From Pelomonas caseinilytica (GTDB taxonomy: Bacteria; Pseudomonadota; Gammaproteobacteria; Burkholderiales; Burkholderiaceae_C): a DNA stretch of 64,000 nt. Below, one piece after another: positions 1-6,497 of the stretch (within the stretch, counting starts at the first letter, position 1; each line of letters starts with the position of its first letter). The DNA lies in contig NZ_JAJTWT010000006.1 in the NCBI RefSeq assembly GCF_021353235.1, positions 124,001-188,000 of the forward strand, in the 5' to 3' direction. The notes beneath the pieces were generated by a model. The model searched no databases and was not told where the DNA came from. It was given only the letters and a program-made list of their open reading frames with translations. Position numbers and translations under genes: made by a program.

Positions 1-908
1 ACGGCGCTGACGTCGTAGGCCACGATCTGCTCGCGGTGCACGCGGCTCGTCGACCCGGCGCCGAAGGCCGTGGCGGCGAGGTGGCGGTCCACCGGCGCGA
101 GCTCCGCCGCCAGCCAGGCGCGCTGCTTCCGCAGGGCGGCGGTGCGCAGCTTGAGCACCTCGGTCTCGCGGGCGACCATCAAGGGCAGCATGCGGTCGGC
201 GTAGGCCTGCCACTGGGCGCGGCAGCCGGCCTCGCAGCCGATGTTGTCGTACGCCATGCGGGGCTTGGGCAGGCCGGGGTCCAGCCGGCGGGCGTTGACC
301 CGGGCCACGGCGGCCTCGGCGTCCTGCCAGAGCCGGGCTTCGCGGTTGCGCCTCTCGGTGAAGGCGCCGGCCTGGCTGTAGGCCTGGCCGGCCTCGTAGG
401 CGGCGGTGGCGGCGGTGGCGGCGGGGCTGTCCTCGGCCATGGAGCGGGCTTCGTTGGTGATGCGCCGGTCCTGCTGCATGGGCGCGTTCATGCGCTGGGC
501 CAGGGCCATCTGCTCCGCGGGCGTCATGCGGCGCAGCCGCTCCTGCACCTGGGCCGCGTAGGCGGGGTCGGACTGCATGCGCTGCATGTCGATGCCGATG
601 TCGGCCATGCCCTGGCCCAGGGCCTCGGTGCGGTAGCCGGTCTGGGTGCGGGCGGCCTCGGCGTCGCCGGCCAGGAGGCGGTTGGCCGCGGCCTTGTGCG
701 CTTCCATGGCCTGGCGCTGGGCGAGCAGCCCGGCGTGAGCGGGCTTGCCCTGGCCGTCGACCCAGCTTGCCGCCTGTTCCGGCGTGGCAGGGGGCTCGGG
801 CAGGGCGGCGAGCAACTGGGCGAGGCTGGTGGTGGGCTGGGCCTGCGCGGCCGAGGCGGCGAGCAGGGCGCAGGCGGCGAGGCGGGCGAAGGGAAGGCGT
901 CGGGACAT
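1..908 (-). CDS. Secreted protein of unknown function (C-terminus beyond window edge)
   Basis: I read this frame directly from the minus strand. It starts at an ATG at 908 and stays open to the window edge, giving at least 302 residues. The N-terminus is a clear signal peptide (two arginines, a hydrophobic Ala/Leu core, then AQA before QPTTS), so the protein is exported. The rest is Ala/Gln/Arg-rich and mostly helical in character, with a Cys pair (CEAGC) near residue 227. I recognise no domain and propose no function. It follows the TPR lipoprotein gene on the same strand after about 117 bp and may belong to the same transcript. Codons end mostly in G or C, which supports this frame over the long antisense frame on the plus strand. 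Confidence 0.72.
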   Translation of the reverse strand, partial: MSRRLPFARLAACALLAASAAQAQPTTSLAQLLAALPEPPATPEQAASWVDGQGKPAHAGLLAQRQAMEAHKAAANRLLAGDAEAARTQTGYRTEALGQGMADIGIDMQRMQSDPAYAAQVQERLRRMTPAEQMALAQRMNAPMQQDRRITNEARSMAEDSPAATAATAAYEAGQAYSQAGAFTERRNREARLWQDAEAAVARVNARRLDPGLPKPRMAYDNIGCEAGCRAQWQAYADRMLPLMVARETEVLKLRTAALRKQRAWLAAELAPVDRHLAATAFGAGSTSRVHREQIVAYDVSA

Positions 909-1025
909 GGCAGGAGCAAGGGCTGGAAGCGAGGCTGCGGACTCTAGGCAGCCGACCGCGCGGGCGCATCGCCTGAACGGGCCATGGCTCCTCGCGGCGG
1001 CATGGCCCGCCGCCCGACCGTCTCG

Positions 1026-2090
1026 TCAGGCGGCGCGCGGCGGGTGGCGGGCCTGCATGCGGTCGCGCAGGGCGCGGGCTTCGTCCGGCCGGCCGGTGGC
1101 CTCGGCGGCCCGCACGGCCAGGCGGTAGGCGCGCCGCGTCGGCCGCTCGCGCAGGTTGGCCTGGGCCCAGGTCCAGGCCCGCTCGGGGTCGGCCCCCGGG
1201 CCGAGGTAGAACTCGGCCGCATGGTCGGCAAAGGCGGCGGGGTGGCGGGCCAGCAGCGCCTCGTAGCGGCGGCCGGCAGCGGCGATCTCGTCGTTGCCGC
1301 GCGCCACGTCGCCCTGGCGCCGGTGCAGTTCGCCGAGCCGGGCCAGGGCCTCGAGCTCGCCGGTGTGGATGACGACCCACAGCAGCCGCGCTTCGGCCGC
1401 CGCGACGTCGCCCCGGGCCAGGTCCAGCTCGGCGAGGTGGACGCCCGCGGCGGCGAACTCCGGCACCAGGCCCAGGGCCTGCGCATAGGCGCGTGCGCCG
1501 CGTTCCGGGTCGCCGCCCTGCTCGGACCACATCAGCCCGCGGGCGAAGGCGATGGCCGCCGCGGGGAAGGGCGAGGTCGTGTCGAGCCGGTCCAGCGCCT
1601 GGGCGTAGAGGCCGTCCGCCGCCTCCAGGTGGCCGGCCGCGGCTTCGGCGCGGGCCAGGGCGTCCAGGCTCGCGAAGCCGGGCTGGCGGGCCGCATGCGC
1701 GCGCAGCACGGGCAGGGCCTCGGCGGCCCGGCCTGTGGCCACGAGCAGGGCGGCGCGCTGTGCCGGCGTGGCGGCACCCGCGTCGAGGTCGGCTTCGGCG
1801 TCGGTGAAGCGGTGCAAGGCCATGCGGGCGCGCGCGCGGCGCAGCCGCTCGGCCGGCGTGGCGGCGGAGGCGTCGGCCAGCGCCGCAATGCGGTCCAGCA
1901 TGCCGGCGTCGGCCAGGAACTGCAGGCGCAGCAGCCACAGCTCCAGCGCGCCGGGGTCGTCGCCCTGCTGCCGGATCTGGGCATCGAGGTTGGCCAGGGC
2001 GATGCTGCCGTCCGTCGCGGCGGGCGGCGGCCCGGATGCGCAGCCGGCCAGCACGGCCAGGGCGGTGAGGAGGAGGGCGAGTCGGTTCAT
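1026..2090 (-). CDS. TPR-like lipoprotein
   Basis: A 354-residue protein that starts MNRLALLLTALAVLAGC, a lipoprotein signal with the lipobox Cys at residue 17; it is therefore likely membrane-anchored in the periplasm. The body is made of Ala/Leu/Arg-rich helical pairs of the tetratricopeptide type (for example AEALPVLRAHA and AAGVHLAELDLARGDVAAAEA). TPRs usually mediate protein-protein contacts. The start codon overlaps the stop of the upstream DUF4331 gene by 4 bp (ATGA, 2087-2090), so the two are probably translationally coupled. A TPR lipoprotein next to a DUF4331 protein is a recurrent arrangement in proteobacteria as I recall it; the function of the pair is not established. Confidence 0.85.
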   Translation of the reverse strand: MNRLALLLTALAVLAGCASGPPPAATDGSIALANLDAQIRQQGDDPGALELWLLRLQFLADAGMLDRIAALADASAATPAERLRRARARMALHRFTDAEADLDAGAATPAQRAALLVATGRAAEALPVLRAHAARQPGFASLDALARAEAAAGHLEAADGLYAQALDRLDTTSPFPAAAIAFARGLMWSEQGGDPERGARAYAQALGLVPEFAAAGVHLAELDLARGDVAAAEARLLWVVIHTGELEALARLGELHRRQGDVARGNDEIAAAGRRYEALLARHPAAFADHAAEFYLGPGADPERAWTWAQANLRERPTRRAYRLAVRAAEATGRPDEARALRDRMQARHPPRAA

Positions 2091-3133
2091 GGCGCGCTCA
2101 GGAAGGGGAAGTCCACGGTGGAGTGCTCGCGGTCGTCGTGCCGCAGGCCGTCGTCGGCGACGTCGGGCGTGCCGCGCACCAGCAGCGAGCGGAAGACGGC
2201 GTTGACCTCGTGCAGCGGCGTGCGGCCTCCGCAATCGGGCGGCAGCGCCACGCCGAAGGCCTGGCGCTCGACGGCGAGGTAATGCCGGCAGCGCGTCTGG
2301 CGGCTGTCCACCCAGAGGCGGTCGTCGGCCAGCAGCTCGGCCAGGCGCCGGTAGCGCGCGGGCGAGTCGTCCTTGGCGTCGGCCAGCCACTGGTTGCCGG
2401 CCACGCCGTCCAGGCCGTCGTAGAGCGCGAGGTTGCGGGCGATCTCGGTGGCGAAGCCGGCCCAGCCGGCGGGTTCGGCGCGGTTGTAGGCCTCCTTGAG
2501 CTGGTCGGCGATGTCTTCCTCGGCCAGGGTGCCGACGAGGGCATTGCCGGTCAGGGCCCGGCCCATGCGGTCGATGGGAGCGCCGGGCGCGGGCATGGCG
2601 CCGTCGGCCGGCACCGCCTGGCGGCGCTCGGTGCGGGCCCACACGGCCAGCAGCGGCCCGCCGGTGGCGACGACGTCGAGGTCGACCGACAGCACGATGG
2701 CCGAGGTCGTCCAGCCGGCCAGGAAGTTGCGTGCCGGGCCGCCGTCGGTCCGGCGCCACTCGGCGGCGATGCGCGCCAGCGTCGGCGCGTCGAAGCGGGG
2801 CAGGCCGCTCGCCGTGCGCGGCGCCTGGCCGGCGCGGAGGGCTTCGGCGGCGATGGTCAACGCACGGCGGGTGCCGCGCACGTTGTTGAAGTAGGGGTCG
2901 TCGCGCAGCCCGGCGAAGACGCGCAGGCGCCCGCTGCGGCTGGCGAGCCCTTCGGCGGCGCTGGCATCGCCTTCGAGCGCTTCCTCGCCGCCGGCCCAGC
3001 AGCGGGCGCGGCCGGCGGTGTCGAACTGGCAGAGCAACCGGGTGCCCGCCCGCGTGCGGCCCAGGGCGGGGCCGCTGTCGACGTGGAAGACGTACTGGAC
3101 CTGGTCGGAAAAACGCCGTCCGACGATGTCCAT
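2087..3133 (-). CDS. DUF4331-family protein, apparently N-terminally truncated
   Basis: A 348-residue protein beginning MDIVGRRFSDQVQYVFHVDS, which resembles the early part of DUF4331 proteins. Members of that family are normally secreted and begin with a signal peptide followed by a His/Asp-rich segment. Here the same frame continues upstream as ASPHDTPKPFRDAPPGRRLNLV, which looks like the family N-terminus, but it is closed by an in-frame TAG at 3200-3202 with no ATG, GTG or TTG in between. As written the protein lacks a signal peptide. Either the 5' end was lost by a deletion or frameshift, or an unusual start is used. The 3' end is intact and overlaps the lipoprotein gene by 4 bp. Family assignment is moderately secure; function unknown. 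Confidence 0.7.
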   Translation of the reverse strand: MDIVGRRFSDQVQYVFHVDSGPALGRTRAGTRLLCQFDTAGRARCWAGGEEALEGDASAAEGLASRSGRLRVFAGLRDDPYFNNVRGTRRALTIAAEALRAGQAPRTASGLPRFDAPTLARIAAEWRRTDGGPARNFLAGWTTSAIVLSVDLDVVATGGPLLAVWARTERRQAVPADGAMPAPGAPIDRMGRALTGNALVGTLAEEDIADQLKEAYNRAEPAGWAGFATEIARNLALYDGLDGVAGNQWLADAKDDSPARYRRLAELLADDRLWVDSRQTRCRHYLAVERQAFGVALPPDCGGRTPLHEVNAVFRSLLVRGTPDVADDGLRHDDREHSTVDFPFLSAP

Positions 3134-3283
3134 GACGAGGTTGAGCCGCCGGCCAGGCGGCGCGTCGCGGAAGGGCTTGGGCGTGTCATGGGGCGAAGCC
3201 TAGGCAGGTCCGCCGCCGCGCACTTTGCAAAAACTGCGCGGCCTGCTGACAGCTCCGTGCAGCGGCATGCCTAGCATGCGGCC

Positions 3284-4144
3284 ATGCCGACAACAGCTCC
3301 CGAGGCCGAGCGCCGCTATCGCCCGCTGCAGCGCGGCCCGGGCCTGCGGCTGCTGCACTGCCGCTGCCAGGCCCGCCGCGGCGACCCCGCGCTGGACGAG
3401 GAGCATGCCGCCTTCTCCATCACGCTGGTGGACCGCGGCCACTTCGGCTACCGCACGCGGGCGGGCTCGGTGCGCCTGGCCCCCGGCTGGCTGATGCTGG
3501 GCAATGCCGGCGAGGGCTATGCCTGCTCCCACGACGACAGCGACGGCACGGGCGACGACTGCACGGTGCTGTCGCTGTCCGCACCGCAGCTGGAGGACGC
3601 GCTGGAGGCCCTGGGCGCCTCGGCCGCGGTGGGCCGCTTCACGCGGGCCGGCCTGCCGCCGCTGCCGCGCGTGGCGGCGCTGCTGCAGGCGCTGGACCGC
3701 GAGGGCGATGAAGGCTTCGCCCTCGAGGAGACGGCCCTGGCCGTCGTCGCCCACGTGCGGCGCGCCCTCGACGCTGGCGTTGCGCCCGTGCCGCTGCCGC
3801 GCCAGGAGGAGCGCGCCCGCGCCGCCGCGCACTGCATCGAGACGCGCAGCGCCGAGGCGGTTTCGGTGGCGGAGGTGGCGCGGGCGGCAGGGCTGGGCAG
3901 CTTCCAGCTGCTGCGGGTGTTCCGCCAGTCCTTCGGCGTCACGCTGCACCAGTACCTGATGCGGCAGCGCCTGCTGCACGCCTTGCGGCTGCTGAGGGAC
4001 ACGGCCCTGCCGGTGATCGACGTGGCCTACGAGGCCGGCTGGGCCGACCTCTCCAATTTCAACCGCGCCTTCCGCCGCGAGTTCGGCTGCCCGCCGAGCG
4101 GCGTCAGGCGGGGCGACCGCCGGCTGCTGGCGCCGGCGGCCTGA
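3284..4144 (+). CDS. AraC-family transcriptional regulator
   Basis: A 286-residue protein with an N-terminal AraC-type sensing region (residues about 1-165, cupin-like, LAPGWLMLGNAGEGY) and a C-terminal double helix-turn-helix (about 180-275). The signature of the second HTH is visible as VIDVAYEAGWADLSNFNRAF followed by FGCPPSGVRRG. Such proteins bind DNA in response to a small ligand; the ligand here cannot be read from sequence. It is transcribed away from the DUF4331 gene, with about 150 bp between their starts, and ends 3 bp from the convergent PRC-barrel gene. The ATG at 3284 is the first in frame and fits the family length. Confidence 0.9.
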   Translation: MPTTAPEAERRYRPLQRGPGLRLLHCRCQARRGDPALDEEHAAFSITLVDRGHFGYRTRAGSVRLAPGWLMLGNAGEGYACSHDDSDGTGDDCTVLSLSAPQLEDALEALGASAAVGRFTRAGLPPLPRVAALLQALDREGDEGFALEETALAVVAHVRRALDAGVAPVPLPRQEERARAAAHCIETRSAEAVSVAEVARAAGLGSFQLLRVFRQSFGVTLHQYLMRQRLLHALRLLRDTALPVIDVAYEAGWADLSNFNRAFRREFGCPPSGVRRGDRRLLAPAA

Positions 4145-4147
4145 GGC

Positions 4148-4495
4148 TTACATCCAGGGGAAGCCGTAGTAGTCGTAGACCTTGCGGCCGTACTCGTCCG
4201 TGTAGTTGGGCGCTTCATCCTCGGCGTAGCGCGGCGCGTTGTCGAGCTGCGTCTTGTCGAGGTTGACGACGTAGCCGTCCTTGGTGGTGTCGTACTTCAG
4301 CATGTTCCAAGGCAGCGGATAGCGGTCGGTGCCGACGCCGAGGAAGCCGCCGAACTCCAGCGCCGCGTAGCGCACCTGGCCGCTGCGCTTGTCGATGACG
4401 AGGTCGTCGATGGAGCCGAGCTTGTCACCCTGCAGGTTGTAGACGTTGGTGCCTTCGACCTTGGACGAGGAGATGGTGGGATACGGGCTGTTCAT
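4148..4495 (-). CDS. PRC-barrel domain protein
   Basis: A 115-residue protein dominated by one PRC-barrel domain (residues about 12-85): VYNLQGDKLGSIDDLVID, then RYAALEFGGFLGVG and YPLPWNMLKYD. PRC-barrel domains are small beta-barrels found in photosynthetic reaction centre H subunits, RimM and many stand-alone stress-related proteins. The C-terminus is acidic and Tyr-rich (DEAPNYTDEYGRKVYDYYG). The start at 4495 has the purine-rich AGGAGT just upstream. It is divergent from ku; the 284 bp between them carries CCTACA-type motifs oriented toward each gene (4617-4624 and 4699-4706). A general-stress role is inferred from context only. Confidence 0.85.
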   Translation of the reverse strand: MNSPYPTISSSKVEGTNVYNLQGDKLGSIDDLVIDKRSGQVRYAALEFGGFLGVGTDRYPLPWNMLKYDTTKDGYVVNLDKTQLDNAPRYAEDEAPNYTDEYGRKVYDYYGFPWM

Positions 4496-4779
4496 GGTGG
4501 ACTCCTGGGGTTGGGTGGGGATCGGCGGGCCCCGTGGCCGCGCCGCGGTGTGAACACCTGCCGAACACTGTGCTCGCGATGCCGCGCGCCGGTCGTCGGG
4601 CCGTTGGCCTTCGGCCTGTAGGCCCGGGCCGACGCCATTCCCGCCGGCAAGGCACGTGCCCGAAGCCGCTCGAACGGGCCGTCAGGCGCGGGCGCCGCGT
4701 CCTACACGCCGATGCGGCCTTTTCCGCTCACCGCGGCCTGCCGGCGGCGTAGCTTTGCGGGACGCGCACAGGAGATCCC

Positions 4780-5700
4780 ATGGCCACCTCCGCCCGTTCC
4801 ATCGCCTCGCTGACGCTGAGCTTCGGCCTCGTCAACGTGCCCGTGCGGCTGTACTCGGCCACCGAGCCGGGCGCCGACATCCGCTTCAACCTGCTCGACA
4901 AGGACGGCTCGCGCCTGAAGCAGCAGTACGTCAACGAGCGCACCAAGAAGGTCGTCGAGCGCAAGGACATGGTCAAGGGCTACGAGGTGGAGGACAACCA
5001 GTTCGTACTCTTCACGGCCGAGGAGCTCAAGCAGCTGGAGGAGGGCAGCAGCCACGTCATCGAGATCGTGAGCTTCGTGCCCCAGGCCTCCATCGACCCG
5101 CTCTACTACGACAAGAGCTATCTGCTGGCGCCCGACAAGCGCGGCGAGAAGCCCTATGCCCTGCTGGCCGAGGCGCTGCGCCAGTCGGGCCGCTGCGCGC
5201 TGGCGAAATGGGCCTGGAAGGCCAAGCAGTACGTGGCCCAGGTGCGCGCCAACGACGACGGCCTGATCCTGCAGCAGCTGCGTTATGCCGCCGAGGTGCG
5301 GTCACTGGCCGACCTCGACATCCCCAAGGCCACGGTGTCCAAGCCCGAGCTGCAGTTGGCCCTGCAGCTGGTCGACCAGATCGCCGCCGACCACTTCGAC
5401 CCCGAGCAGTTTCACGACGAGGAGAGGGCCCGCGTGCTGGCCGCCATCGACGAAAAGGTGCGCGGCAGGAAGATCGTCGCCTCGTCCCGCGAGGAGCATG
5501 GGGCCGTGGCGGGTGGCCAGGTCATCGACCTGATGGACGCCCTGCGTGCCAGCCTCGGTGCCCGGCCGGCCAAGAGCGCGAAGGCCGCGAAGGCGCCGGC
5601 CGCCAAGGTCACCGAGCTGGCCGCCGCGCCGGCCCGCAAGGCCGCCAAGCGCGCGGCGCCCGAGCCCGAGGCCGCGCCGCGGCGCCGCGCGCAGAAGTAG
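4780..5700 (+). CDS. ku: Non-homologous end joining protein Ku
   Basis: A 306-residue bacterial Ku. The protein forms a homodimeric ring that binds DNA double-strand ends and recruits LigD. The family core spans residues about 5-260, with recognisable stretches such as IASLTLSFGLVNVPVRLYSA, a YVNERTKKVVERKDMVKGYE-type segment and FVPQASIDPLYYDKSYLL. The tail (about 255-306) is rich in Lys, Ala and Arg, like the basic C-terminal extensions of bacterial Ku that contact DNA. The ATG at 4780 is preceded by CACAGGAGATCCC, a good ribosome-binding site. It heads a three-gene run with a MerR/TPR gene (2 bp gap) and ligD (4 bp overlap), consistent with one NHEJ operon. Confidence 0.97.
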   Translation: MATSARSIASLTLSFGLVNVPVRLYSATEPGADIRFNLLDKDGSRLKQQYVNERTKKVVERKDMVKGYEVEDNQFVLFTAEELKQLEEGSSHVIEIVSFVPQASIDPLYYDKSYLLAPDKRGEKPYALLAEALRQSGRCALAKWAWKAKQYVAQVRANDDGLILQQLRYAAEVRSLADLDIPKATVSKPELQLALQLVDQIAADHFDPEQFHDEERARVLAAIDEKVRGRKIVASSREEHGAVAGGQVIDLMDALRASLGARPAKSAKAAKAPAAKVTELAAAPARKAAKRAAPEPEAAPRRRAQK

Positions 5701-5702
5701 GC

Positions 5703-6497
5703 ATGGACGGCGAGGCGGCCTACACCCTGGGTGAGGTGCGGCGGCTGGCCGGCCTGCCCGAGAGCTTCATCGCGACGCTGGTGGAGCTGGGCGTGCTGGA
5801 GCCGCTCGACGGCCAGCGCTTCAGCCACCAGGACCTCGTCGTGCTGAGGACGGCGCGCGCCCTGCGCGACGCCGAGGTGCCGGCGCGCAAGGTGGTGCAG
5901 GCCCTGCGCAACGTCAAGGCAGGCCTGGCCTCCACCCATCTCGCCAGCGTCAGGCTGCGCGCCCGCGGCGGGGCCATCGAGGCCAGCGCGGGGCCGCGCC
6001 GCTTCGATGCGCTGTCGGGTCAGATGCTGCTGCCCTTCGACGACGCGGCGGCCGGCGCCGGCGTGCAGGCCCTGGGCCGCCCGGCCGCGGCCGTGGCGCA
6101 GGCCCTGGCCGCGGCCTTGGCCGCCGAGGCGCACGACGACGCCGCCGCCGAGGCCGCCTACCGCCGCGCCCTGGAGCAGGACGCCGCCTGTGCCCTGGCC
6201 TACGTCAACCTCGGCGCCCTGCTCAGCGAGGCGGGCCGCCACGAGGAGGCCCTGTCCCTCTACGACCAGGCCCTGGTGTGGTGCGAGGCCAGCCCCCTCG
6301 TCCACTACAACCGCGCCATCGCGCTGGAGGACACCGGCCAGCCCCGCCAAGCCGCGGCGGCCTACGAACGCGCCCTGCAGCTGGACGCACGCCTGGCCGA
6401 CGCCCACTACAACCTCGGCCTGCTGCTGGAGCGCCTGGGCGACGCCCAGGGCTCGCTGCGCCACTTCAGCGCCTACCGGCGCCTGGCCCCGCCATGA
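5703..6497 (+). CDS. MerR-like HTH plus tetratricopeptide repeat protein in the NHEJ operon
   Basis: A 264-residue protein starting MDGEAAYTLGEVRRLAGLPE. Residues about 5-75 resemble a MerR-type winged helix (YTLGEVRRLAGL, then FSHQDLVVLRTARALRDAEV). Residues about 140-260 hold TPR units (AYVNLGALLSEAGRHEEALSLYDQAL, split as helix pairs, and ADAHYNLGLLLERLGDAQGS). It lies 2 bp after ku and its TGA overlaps the ATG of ligD. Its job is not established. A DNA-binding head on a TPR scaffold sandwiched between Ku and LigD suggests either regulation of end-joining or a structural partner. The start is set by the tight spacing to ku, although no strong ribosome-binding site is seen. Confidence 0.85.
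   Translation: MDGEAAYTLGEVRRLAGLPESFIATLVELGVLEPLDGQRFSHQDLVVLRTARALRDAEVPARKVVQALRNVKAGLASTHLASVRLRARGGAIEASAGPRRFDALSGQMLLPFDDAAAGAGVQALGRPAAAVAQALAAALAAEAHDDAAAEAAYRRALEQDAACALAYVNLGALLSEAGRHEEALSLYDQALVWCEASPLVHYNRAIALEDTGQPRQAAAAYERALQLDARLADAHYNLGLLLERLGDAQGSLRHFSAYRRLAPP

Noticed and set aside
400-426. GGC/GGT triplet microsatellite
   Set aside because: It is a codon-level Ala-rich run inside the secreted protein gene, common in GC-rich coding DNA, with no sign of phase variation.
36-947. Plus-strand frame at the left edge
   Set aside because: The minus-strand frame from 908 has a signal peptide and G/C-ending codons; the plus-strand translation is Gly/Val/His-rich filler.
984-2282. 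Long plus-strand open frame opposite the TPR lipoprotein gene
   Set aside because: It is antisense to a gene with a clear lipobox and family-like sequence; its translation is Gly/Ala/Arg-rich low complexity. Similar antisense frames at 6473-8968, 14554-18087, 45242-48286 and 48578-50785 were dropped for the same reason: in very GC-rich DNA the frame opposite a gene rarely meets a stop.
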